64,000 nt of DNA from Filomicrobium insigne (GTDB lineage: Bacteria; Pseudomonadota; Alphaproteobacteria; Rhizobiales; Hyphomicrobiaceae), in contig NZ_FNJC01000001.1 of assembly GCF_900104305.1 (NCBI RefSeq), positions 1,245,168 through 1,309,167 on the forward strand, read 5' to 3'. Made by a program: the position numbers and the translations under genes. Shown piece after piece: positions 25,702-33,677 of this stretch. Under the pieces are notes generated by a model that saw only the letters and a program-made list of their open reading frames with translations, had not been told where the DNA came from and ran no database searches. The first letter of the stretch is position 1, and each line of letters starts with the position of its first letter.

Positions 25702-26574
25702 ATGAAGCGCCGTCACTTCATCGCGGCTTCGATCCTTGTTGGTCTTTGCGCCTTCACGGGGCAGCAGGCCATGGCCGCCGACAAAGCCGACCCAGATAAG
25801 CTGCGCGTCGCGCTCCTTCCGGATGAGAATGCTGCAACGATCATCCAGAACGCGCAGCCCTTAAAGGCGTATCTGGAAAAGACGCTCAAAAAGGACGTAG
25901 AGATCATTGTTACTACAGATTATTCGTCGATGATCGAGGCCATGCGGTTTGGCCGTATCGAGGTCGCCTATTTCGGTCCGTTCTCTTACGTGCTCGCAAA
26001 GTCCAAGGCGCCGGAAATCGAGCCGTTCGCTGTTGGCGTTGAAAAGGGTAAGCCAAACTATCAATCGATCCTGATTGCAAACGTCGATGGCCCGGTGAAG
26101 ACGCTCGCCGACATCAAAGGTCATCCTTTCGCTTTTGGTGATCAGGCTTCCACGTCGAGCCACCTCGCTCCGCGCGCCCTGCTCGCGAAGAACGGTCTTA
26201 TTGGCGATACCGATTACAAACCGGTTCACTTGGGCAAGCATGACGCGGTTGCACGCGCTGTTGCCGCGGGCCAAGCCCCTGCCGGAGCATTGTCGGAGAC
26301 GATTTATCGCGTGTTGGTCGAAACCAAGAAGATCGATCCTTCGAAACTACGCCAGCTTGCTCTGTCCGACCCGATACCGAACTATCCAATGACGCTGCAG
26401 GGTTATCTGAAACCTGAGCTGAAAGAAGAAATCAGAAAGGCTTTCATTGAACTCAAGGATCCGGAAATCCTTCAGCTCTTCCGTGTCGAGGCTTTGGCTC
26501 CGGCAAGCGACAAGGACTACGACGTGTTGCGCGACATGGCGAAAGTCCTCAGCCTCGATGTCGCCAAGCTGTAA
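25702..26574 (+). CDS. ptxB: phosphite/phosphonate-binding periplasmic protein
   Basis: A 290-residue PhnD-family binding protein with a signal peptide (KRRHFIAASILVGLCAF, cleavage near AMA-ADK). Typical ligand-loop motifs are DYSSMIEAMRFGRIEVAYFGP and FAFGDQASTSSHLAPR. The ATG at 25702 follows GAGAGG; a GTG 15 bases earlier is less likely. It lies 29 bases after ptxA and 6 before ptxC. Confidence 0.87.
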   Translation: MKRRHFIAASILVGLCAFTGQQAMAADKADPDKLRVALLPDENAATIIQNAQPLKAYLEKTLKKDVEIIVTTDYSSMIEAMRFGRIEVAYFGPFSYVLAKSKAPEIEPFAVGVEKGKPNYQSILIANVDGPVKTLADIKGHPFAFGDQASTSSHLAPRALLAKNGLIGDTDYKPVHLGKHDAVARAVAAGQAPAGALSETIYRVLVETKKIDPSKLRQLALSDPIPNYPMTLQGYLKPELKEEIRKAFIELKDPEILQLFRVEALAPASDKDYDVLRDMAKVLSLDVAKL

Positions 26575-26580
26575 TGATCG

Positions 26581-27384
26581 ATGTCAGTAACGCGCTCTTA
26601 TGAGTCGATCCTGGCTGAGGAGCGCCGCTCCGCTTTACGCGGGGTGGGGCTCGTCGCAGCGGTCCTCGCCGCGTGTCTCGCCTCACTGGCGATCACCGGC
26701 TTTTTTGATGCCGAACGCTTTGCGGAAAGTGGGCCGGCGATCCTTCAACTTGCCTCCGAGATGATGCCTCCGGATTTCAGCCGATGGCAGTCTTGGGTGA
26801 AACCTTTATTCGACACCCTTGCGATGTCGATCGCAGGCACGGCTCTCGCCGTTGTCTTTTCGTTACCGCTCGCGATCCTCGCGGCGCCGAATACCAGTCC
26901 CCATTCTGTTGTTTTGTTCGTGGTGCGGACGTTGCTTGCGTTTTTGCGGTCCGTGCCGGAAATCATTCTGGGGGTGCTGTTCGTCGCGGCAGTGGGGTTC
27001 GGGGCACTTCCCGGCGTATTGGCGCTGGCTCTGCACTCAGTCGGCATGGTCGGGAAATTCTATGCGGAAGCCATTGAGCACGTCGACCCTAAGCCGCTGG
27101 AAGCGGCGCGGGCAGCCGGTGCGACGCAGATGCAAGTCATCCTACATGCGGTAATGCCCCAGGTTCTGCCGCAACTGACCGACGTCACGGTTTATCGCTG
27201 GGAGTACCATTTCCGTGCCTCCGCAGTTCTCGGCATTGTCGGTGCGGGTGGCATCGGATTCGAACTCATGGCAGCGCTTCGACTGCTGGCTTACGATCAG
27301 GTGTCGGCCATCTTGCTTTCAATTCTCGTCTGCGTGGTGATTGTCGACAGTATCGGCGCTTACCTACGTAAATCTCTCAAGTAA
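26581..27384 (+). CDS. ptxC: phosphite/phosphonate ABC transporter permease
   Basis: A 267-residue PhnE-type inner-membrane permease with about six helices and the EAA-type coupling loop EAARAAGATQMQVILHAVMP. The motif YRWEYHFRASAVLGIVGAGG is characteristic of PhnE/PtxC. It is separated from ptxD by only 10 bases. Confidence 0.87.
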   Translation: MSVTRSYESILAEERRSALRGVGLVAAVLAACLASLAITGFFDAERFAESGPAILQLASEMMPPDFSRWQSWVKPLFDTLAMSIAGTALAVVFSLPLAILAAPNTSPHSVVLFVVRTLLAFLRSVPEIILGVLFVAAVGFGALPGVLALALHSVGMVGKFYAEAIEHVDPKPLEAARAAGATQMQVILHAVMPQVLPQLTDVTVYRWEYHFRASAVLGIVGAGGIGFELMAALRLLAYDQVSAILLSILVCVVIVDSIGAYLRKSLK

Positions 27385-27394
27385 CGGTGACCCG

Positions 27395-28387
27395 ATGAAT
27401 GAACTTCCGCTCGTCGTTCTGACGAATCGTACTTTCTCTGAAACACGCACAGCGTTTGATAGTGTTGCACGCCTTGTTGCGAACGACCAGTCCGAGCCTT
27501 GGGCTTACGACGACGTTGTGGCGTGGTGCGAAGATGCTACCGGCGTCATGGCCTTTATGCCGGACTGTATTGATCGTGCGTTCCTTGATCGATGCCCAAA
27601 ACTCAAGGTCATCGGTGCGGCATTGAAGGGGTTTGACAATATCGATGTCGCGGCGGCCAGCGAACGCGGCATCTGGGTGACTATCGTGCCAGATCTCCTG
27701 ACTGAGCCGACTGCGGAGCTGGCGGTTGGACTGACGATCGCTCTCGGGCGACATGTCCGGTTCGGTGATGCGTCCATCCGCCAATCCGGGTTTCATGGCT
27801 GGCGGCCCGAGCACTATGGTACGGGGCTCAATGGCGCCACGGTCGGCATCATCGGATTTGGACGCGTTGGGCAAACCATTGCGCGCTGTCTGTCCGGTTT
27901 CGGGTGTCGCATCGTTGCGTTTGATGCGCATGGCGGCTTGGGGAGTGTGGCCGGGGTGGAAAGGCTCAATCTACCAGAGGTTCTTAGTCAGTCGGATGTT
28001 GTCATTCTTGGATTGCCTCTGACGAACGACACAATGGGCATGATTGGTGCGCATGCGATCCGTCAAATGAAACCAGGTGCTTTGCTGGTCAATCCGGCGC
28101 GCGGTTCGCTGGTTGATGAGGGTGCCGTGGCGGATGCGCTGGAGAGTGGGCATCTTGGCGGGTACGCGGCGGACGTCTTCGAATGCGAAGATTGGGCGCG
28201 TGCCGATAGGCCCCGTACAATTGATCCGAGGTTGACGGCGCCGCAGGCACGTACCGTGCTGACGCCCCATATCGGTTCAGCGGTAGATACGGTGCGTCGT
28301 GAAATCGAATTGTCTGCGGCCAGAAGTATAAAGGAAGCGCTCGCAGGCGTAGTTCCGAGTGGTGCCGTTAACAAGCCGCGTCTTTAA
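27395..28387 (+). CDS. ptxD: phosphite dehydrogenase
   Basis: A 330-residue D-2-hydroxyacid dehydrogenase-fold enzyme that oxidises phosphite to phosphate with NAD. The nucleotide loop GFGRVG is at 154-159, catalytic Arg236 lies in NPARGS, the acidic residue in VFECED (263-265) and His292 in PHIGSAV, essentially the numbering of the Pseudomonas stutzeri enzyme (Arg237, Glu266, His292). PtxD-specific stretches GYAADVFECEDWARADRP and PDLLTEPTAELAVGL set it apart from general glycerate dehydrogenases. The Asp-type residue after the second strand (FDAHG) is consistent with NAD preference. Confidence 0.92.
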   Translation: MNELPLVVLTNRTFSETRTAFDSVARLVANDQSEPWAYDDVVAWCEDATGVMAFMPDCIDRAFLDRCPKLKVIGAALKGFDNIDVAAASERGIWVTIVPDLLTEPTAELAVGLTIALGRHVRFGDASIRQSGFHGWRPEHYGTGLNGATVGIIGFGRVGQTIARCLSGFGCRIVAFDAHGGLGSVAGVERLNLPEVLSQSDVVILGLPLTNDTMGMIGAHAIRQMKPGALLVNPARGSLVDEGAVADALESGHLGGYAADVFECEDWARADRPRTIDPRLTAPQARTVLTPHIGSAVDTVRREIELSAARSIKEALAGVVPSGAVNKPRL

Positions 28388-28416
28388 GCGGTTTAACCTC
28401 GCAAACAACGAAGAAG

Positions 28417-29274
28417 ATGCTCAATCTGATTCATGCACGTACGTTCCTGACGGTCGTTGAGGTTCGTGGTGTCAGAGCGGCTGCACGCCAGCTCGATCTG
28501 GCACCCTCAACAGTCGCCGATCACATCCGGCAATTGGAAGAAGAACTGGCGACGCCGCTGATCGCGCGCGATCGCGGTGCGTTCGGCCTAACGCCACAAG
28601 GCGCGCGTTTGCTTCCTCTGGCGCGTGCGTTAGTGACGACGGCGGAGCGTTTGAGCATCCTCGTACATCAACCTTGGCTGCGCGTAGCTGCCGCGAGCAA
28701 CATCGGCACATATATGCTGCAGCAACCCGTTGCAGCTTTCCAAAGAGAGACCGACATTGAAGTCGAAATGTGGATTGGCCGGAATATCGACGTTGCGGAG
28801 CGGATCCAAAGAGGTGAATCCGATCTCGCCGTGATGGAATGGTGGGAGCCGCGAAAGGGGTTTGTCGCTCAAACATGGTCGCGTGAACCGCTGGTTGTCA
28901 TCGTCGGGCCTGAGCATCGATGGGCAAGCCTCGAGGCGGTGAATGTCCAGGAGTTGGTGACGGAACCGCTTCTCGGGGGAGAACCAGGCACTGGGACCGG
29001 CCGGTTGCTGCAACAGCAGTTTGGGGCGTTGGCAGATCGCTTGAGGACGACCGAGGGCTTTGGAAGCACGGAAGCCGTGAAGCGGGCAGTTCGTGCGGGG
29101 CGCGGCGCATCAATCGTTCTTGAAGCAGCGGTGACCGATGAGGTGGCAAGCGGTCAACTCGTGATGCTGCCCTTGGAAGGGATTGAACTTGCAAAAGAGA
29201 TAAAGGTTATTGTGCCTGATGCTTTGCCGTCGACGGCTCCGGCGATGAAATTTTTGGCAACATGCGTGAACTAA
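28417..29274 (+). CDS. ptxE: LysR regulator of the phosphite operon
   Basis: A 285-residue LysR-type regulator with N-terminal helix-turn-helix (RAAARQLDLAPSTVADHIRQLEEEL) and an effector domain. It is the last gene of the operon, 29 bases after ptxD, exactly where ptxE lies in known ptxABCDE clusters. Whether it activates this operon is not shown; a candidate dyad lies upstream of ptxA. Confidence 0.85.
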   Translation: MLNLIHARTFLTVVEVRGVRAAARQLDLAPSTVADHIRQLEEELATPLIARDRGAFGLTPQGARLLPLARALVTTAERLSILVHQPWLRVAAASNIGTYMLQQPVAAFQRETDIEVEMWIGRNIDVAERIQRGESDLAVMEWWEPRKGFVAQTWSREPLVVIVGPEHRWASLEAVNVQELVTEPLLGGEPGTGTGRLLQQQFGALADRLRTTEGFGSTEAVKRAVRAGRGASIVLEAAVTDEVASGQLVMLPLEGIELAKEIKVIVPDALPSTAPAMKFLATCVN

Positions 29275-29434
29275 AATTTCAGTTCTTTGTTCAGTCAGCG
29301 CCTTTTGTGAAGCATATTTGCAACTGAAAATTATTGCCGCAGTCGGCCCCTATGCAGGTGGTCTCACTCGTTTCACCTAATTAGACCCTATAAGTTGGCG
29401 TATACATCGCCGAACTTGAATCCGGTAGATTGAT

Positions 29435-29466
29435 GCCCAATTCCGCAACGTTGTGCGGAGTTGGGC
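29435..29466 (+). promoter_or_regulatory. hairpin in the desaturase leader
   Basis: GCCCAATTCCGCA (29435-29447) pairs with TGCGGAGTTGGGC (29454-29466) through 13 bp with one wobble and a 6-base loop. No T-tract follows, so termination is unlikely. It ends about 40 bases before the desaturase start and could influence translation or mRNA stability. Confidence 0.45.
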
Positions 29467-29504
29467 GTTGGTGCAAGCGAAAGTGCCTACAGAAAGGCGT
29501 CAGC

Positions 29505-30866
29505 ATGAGCACAAGTCCTGCCATTGCAACCGATAACCCTAGAGCAACGGGTCGCCGCTATTCTTCTGAGGAAATCCAAGCTCTTAAGGCGCGCGATAAC
29601 GTTACGAACTTTCGTTATATCGCGGGTATTTACGCGGTAATTATCGGTACCGCTGTGATTACGATATGGGCGTATCAGTCGTATGCTGCTGGTGCGCTCG
29701 CTTTCGCTTGGTTGATACCGATCACGATTCTTGCGGTTCTTGCGATGGGCGCGTCTCAACATCAATTGGGGGGCGTTATTCACGAGGGGACGCACTACAT
29801 CCTTTTTGCCGACCGGAAACTGAATGAGCTCGCTTCCGACTGGTTGGGCGGTTTTCCAATCTACACTTCAACGCAAGCCTATCGTTTGCATCATTTTGCA
29901 CACCATCAGTTTGTGAACGATCCTGACCGCGATCCCATCGCGACGCAGGCAGCCGAGAGCGGACACTGGCTCGACTTTCCAGTCACCCACATGGAGCTCG
30001 CGAAGGGATTTTTTCGGCTCGTTTGGCCGGTTAACCTGCTGAAATACATGGTGTCACGCGCCAAGCACAGCGCAATGCCGCAGGATAGCAATCCGTTTTC
30101 TGATGGTGACCACGTGGCGAGCCCGTTGGCGACTCAGATCGGCATACTCTTTGCAGTCGGAGTTCCGCTCGTAATGGTAGGCTTGGTTGCGTTTGGCTAC
30201 TATGCTGCGGCCGCTATCTTTCTCGGCGTGACCTGGATTGCGATGGTGGCCTATTACGCATTTATCCCAGAGTCGCATTTTCCAAGAAGCCGGGTTCGGC
30301 CGGTCATTTCAGATCGCGCGACGATTATCGGACGCATGAGTTATTTGGCGGTTGTCTACGGAGCGTTGACACTGGCTGAGTATCTGACGGGCGCGCCCGC
30401 CTGGGGTTATTATGGGCTATTGTGGATTTTGCCGCTTTTCACGACGTTCCCCATATTCATGGTTCTCAGAGAGTGGGTTCAGCATGGCAATGCCGACCGG
30501 GGACGTTTGACCAATTCGCGTGTTTTTCTCGTCGATCCTATCAGCCGCTACGCGGTGTTCCCATTGGGTATGGATTACCATCTGCCGCATCACCTCTTCG
30601 CGTCGGTTCCGCACTACAAACTGAAGGATCTACACAGCCTCTTACTGCGTGATCCTGAGTATGCGGAGAAGGGAAGGATCGTGAAGGGTTGGACGGGTGT
30701 CAGTCGCGAAGGCAACCCGTCAATCGTCGAGGTTCTTGGGCCTGAATATGCCATTCATGGCGATGATATCTTTATCAATGAGAGTACGCTCGAGGATGCT
30801 GAGATAAAGGACGCTGCGCGCATCAAGGAGCACGTCGAGGCTTCTCAGCGTGGGCGGGTTTGGTAA
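29505..30866 (+). CDS. membrane fatty acid desaturase family protein
   Basis: A 453-residue di-iron membrane desaturase. Four to five membrane helices flank the histidine boxes HEGTH, HHFAHH and YHLPHHLF, the eight-histidine pattern of the FA_desaturase family. Substrate may be a fatty-acyl lipid or sphingolipid; the sequence does not decide. The ATG at 29505 with AGAAAGG upstream is preferred; the longer frame from 29430 would translate the leader hairpin. It is monocistronic. Confidence 0.85.
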   Translation: MSTSPAIATDNPRATGRRYSSEEIQALKARDNVTNFRYIAGIYAVIIGTAVITIWAYQSYAAGALAFAWLIPITILAVLAMGASQHQLGGVIHEGTHYILFADRKLNELASDWLGGFPIYTSTQAYRLHHFAHHQFVNDPDRDPIATQAAESGHWLDFPVTHMELAKGFFRLVWPVNLLKYMVSRAKHSAMPQDSNPFSDGDHVASPLATQIGILFAVGVPLVMVGLVAFGYYAAAAIFLGVTWIAMVAYYAFIPESHFPRSRVRPVISDRATIIGRMSYLAVVYGALTLAEYLTGAPAWGYYGLLWILPLFTTFPIFMVLREWVQHGNADRGRLTNSRVFLVDPISRYAVFPLGMDYHLPHHLFASVPHYKLKDLHSLLLRDPEYAEKGRIVKGWTGVSREGNPSIVEVLGPEYAIHGDDIFINESTLEDAEIKDAARIKEHVEASQRGRVW

Positions 30867-31187
30867 TTTTTCCGCCGGTTCGGAATGCTAAGGATGTTCC
30901 GAGAGTTCGCGTCAGTGATCTGTGATACGTACCGGCTCAACGAGTTTTTACCCCCGGGAACCGCAATTTGCATGTCGCTCCATTGACGTGGGTCACTACA
31001 TTGATTTGCTGACAAATTTGCAGGTTGGTCTTATTAAATGGTGACGGAAGCTCCAAAGATGCGGTTGTTGGCCTTATGGAGTCTCGGTGGTATTCAAGCC
31101 GTCGACGCATAATCCCTCAAAGACGTGCGGCGAGTGGAACGTTTGTCGGTATCAATCATCACGTGTTTTGGTATTGGGGACGCGGTT
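30867..31187. other. 321-bp intergenic region before the HWE kinase gene
   Basis: No gene, hairpin or known operator was recognised. A GGGAAC near 30957 has no CGTT at EcfG spacing. Confidence 0.4.
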
Positions 31188-32555
31188 ATGGAGGTCGTGG
31201 GCGGGGTGCCCAAAAACGATGTGTTACATCTGGCGCCCGGGACATTAGTTACTGAGGCTGACATCCATTCGCGGCACAGGCCGATTCTCGATGCTTTGAA
31301 TGCGGCGATCTACATCACTGATACGTCGGGGCGGATTACATATTTCAACGAGGCTGCGGTTCAGCTGTGGGGCCATAGGCCGGAGCATAACACAACGGGA
31401 CTCGATGGGTTCTGGCAGCTTTTCTGGCCGGATGGGAGTCCACTGCCTTTCGTCGAATCGCCCATGGCACTGGCCTTGGAGCAGGGGCAGCCTGTACGGG
31501 GAATAGAGTTCATCGGTGAACGACCCGATGGTACACGTGTACCGGTTCTGCCTTTTCCGACCCCGCTTTTCAGCGGTGAAGGAACGATCGTCGGCGCGGT
31601 CAATATGCTGGTCGATTTGAGTGACCGGCGCCAGATGGAGCAACGCCTCATCTCTATCGTTGAGTCTTCCGACGATGCGATCATAAGCAAGGATCTTGAT
31701 GGTATTATCAGGAGCTGGAACAAAGGCGCCGAGCGAATATTTGGGTACACCTCGGAAGAGGTGATTGGAAAATCGATCACCATCCTAATCCCTGAAGATC
31801 GAGATAATGAAGAGCCCGAGATCATCGAGCGGATAAAGCGTGGCGAGCGCATCGATCACTACGAGACTGTTCGACGCCGCAGCGATGGATCACTCTTGGA
31901 TATCTCGCTGACGATCTCTCCCATGACGGATGTCAGGGGACGTATCATTGGAGCGTCCAAGATCGCTCGTGACATTTCCGATAGGAAGCGTGCGGAAGAG
32001 CAGCAGACGCTACTCCTTCGGGAAGCAATGCATCGTGTTAAGAATACACTTGCGACAGTTCAAGCACTCGCGACTCAATCTCTCCGGAATGTTCCGGAGA
32101 AAGACCGTGAGGTGTTCTTGGCACGTCTCCAGACTTTGGCGGCTGCCCATGACCTGCTCAACAATGGCGATTGGGATCGTGCGCCTCTGCACGCTGTGGT
32201 GGACCGTGCGCTGTCAGCCTTCGATACGACGCGATTTCGGGTCTCCGGGCCAGAGGTTTGGCTGACGGCTAGCAATTCGTTGACGCTTACGCTTGCGCTG
32301 CACGAAATGGCGACCAACGCTGCCAAGTATGGAGCGTTGTCCAACGGGACGGGGACCATAAGTCTAGATTGGAAGATGCTAGAACTGGATGACGGTTCGC
32401 GCGTGAATATGTTCTGGTGCGAGACGGGTGGGCCTCCGGCGTCCCCGCCGAGCAGCAAGGGGTTTGGTTCGCGCCTTATTGAATACACACTCAAGGAAGT
32501 TGAAGCCGAGTATGGGCCGGAAGGTTTCCGTTGCTCTTGGCAGACTGATTTATAG
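31188..32555 (+). CDS. PAS-PAS HWE-family histidine kinase
   Basis: A 455-residue soluble sensor kinase. Two PAS domains (about 30-140, starting ILDALNAAIYITDTSGRITY, and 155-270, with DGIIRSWNKGAERIFGYTSEE) precede the HWE kinase core with phosphoacceptor His in LREAMHRVKNTLATVQALA and the N-box LALHEMATNAAKYGAL. HWE kinases are frequent in Hyphomicrobiales and often feed PhyR-EcfG stress control or light/redox responses. The ATG at 31188 is chosen; an upstream GTG is possible. No response regulator is adjacent. Confidence 0.85.
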   Translation: MEVVGGVPKNDVLHLAPGTLVTEADIHSRHRPILDALNAAIYITDTSGRITYFNEAAVQLWGHRPEHNTTGLDGFWQLFWPDGSPLPFVESPMALALEQGQPVRGIEFIGERPDGTRVPVLPFPTPLFSGEGTIVGAVNMLVDLSDRRQMEQRLISIVESSDDAIISKDLDGIIRSWNKGAERIFGYTSEEVIGKSITILIPEDRDNEEPEIIERIKRGERIDHYETVRRRSDGSLLDISLTISPMTDVRGRIIGASKIARDISDRKRAEEQQTLLLREAMHRVKNTLATVQALATQSLRNVPEKDREVFLARLQTLAAAHDLLNNGDWDRAPLHAVVDRALSAFDTTRFRVSGPEVWLTASNSLTLTLALHEMATNAAKYGALSNGTGTISLDWKMLELDDGSRVNMFWCETGGPPASPPSSKGFGSRLIEYTLKEVEAEYGPEGFRCSWQTDL

Positions 32556-32918
32556 CGGCTGCGTATCTTTTAAATGAAAATTTTTAGCCGATAGACGTAC
32601 GGGTTCGTGGGACGGAACTGTATAGCAATGTTCGAATGAGCGCAGTTTTGCCACGCTTTTCAAAAAAACGTAGCGAAGTGGCGGGATGTGATTTGCGTGC
32701 CTTCCTGCGTCCCGAGAATAATACGGCAGCTCGATTAATTTCAGTTGGCGGACATAATTTGCCGAAGCGCTGATTTGGATAACTAAGTTTAATTCTCGTG
32801 CCTTATGTTCGTGTTTGAAGTTTTATATTGGAAATAATCGCAGTTATTTTTATTTTTCCGATCGTCTGATCGGAACGAATAATTTTTATTATAAACACAT
32901 AGTATTTCGGTGGCGCGG
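32556..32918. other. 363-bp AT-rich intergenic region
   Basis: Markedly more AT-rich than its surroundings, especially 32800-32910. No gene was recognised. It contains the TTCCGATC/GATCGGAA hairpin listed separately. Confidence 0.45.
32856..32875. terminator. hairpin with T-tracts on both sides
   Basis: TTCCGATC-GTCT-GATCGGAA is a perfect 8-bp stem with a 4-base loop, preceded by a T-rich run and followed by AATAATTTTTATT. It looks like an intrinsic terminator, 43 bases before the glycosyltransferase start, so it may be a leader structure instead. Confidence 0.5.
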
Positions 32919-33662
32919 ATGACTTTTCTCGTAACCGTGATTACGCCCACGACAGGATGCTCGCTTCTGGCGCGCGCCATGGCGAGTGTCGCAGCTCAAA
33001 GTTACAAGCCGATCCAGCATATGGTCGTTATCGATGGGGCGGAGTGTGGCGCGCCAGCGCGGTCGATTATAGCCGGCCGACCCGTTGATGTTATCGAGCT
33101 ACCGTATGCGACGGGGCGAGATAAGTTCAATGGTCATAGGATTTACGGAGCCGGAACGTTTCTCTGTCGTGGTGACGTCGTATGTTTTCTAGACGAAGAC
33201 AATTGGATGGATCGAGATCATATCGAAAGTCTTGTGAATGTTCTGATGAAAGGAAATGAATGGGCCTATTCTTTAAGGAAGATTGTTGATCAAGATGGGA
33301 ATCTTGTTTGTTTTGATAACTGCGAGTCTCTCGGGAAGTGGCCCAGTGTATTGTCCAATCGAGACTACTTGGTTGATGTTAATTGTTTTATGTTGCCAAA
33401 GGTGCTTGCCCTGAAGCTGACGCCGCTGTGGTATCGGAAAGCGCGTACGCCCGGTGTATCGGAAGTCGACCGGGTGCTTACCAAGGTGTTGCGCGAGAAA
33501 ACTCAGCGTTTCGACAGCAATTACCGATACTCTTTGAACTATTGCGCTGGGCGTACATCCACATCTGTGAGAGCGAGTTTCTTTCTGAAAGGCAATGCTG
33601 TTATGGAGCGGCGCTTTCCTATGGGGCTTCCGTGGAGTCCGCTGAGCAAAGCCATGCAGTGA
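32919..33662 (+). CDS. family 2 glycosyltransferase
   Basis: A 247-residue GT-A enzyme: the nucleotide-sugar binding start FLVTVITPTTGCSLLARAMA, and the metal-binding acidic motif FLDEDNW at about residues 89-95. The start is the ATG at 32919 or the GTG at 32910. The gene and its leader are AT-rich relative to the window, suggesting recent transfer. It converges on a large TPR/O-GlcNAc-transferase-like gene, so the two could modify the same protein or surface glycan. Confidence 0.75.
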   Translation: MTFLVTVITPTTGCSLLARAMASVAAQSYKPIQHMVVIDGAECGAPARSIIAGRPVDVIELPYATGRDKFNGHRIYGAGTFLCRGDVVCFLDEDNWMDRDHIESLVNVLMKGNEWAYSLRKIVDQDGNLVCFDNCESLGKWPSVLSNRDYLVDVNCFMLPKVLALKLTPLWYRKARTPGVSEVDRVLTKVLREKTQRFDSNYRYSLNYCAGRTSTSVRASFFLKGNAVMERRFPMGLPWSPLSKAMQ

Positions 33663-33677
33663 TTTGCGCCTCGCGGA

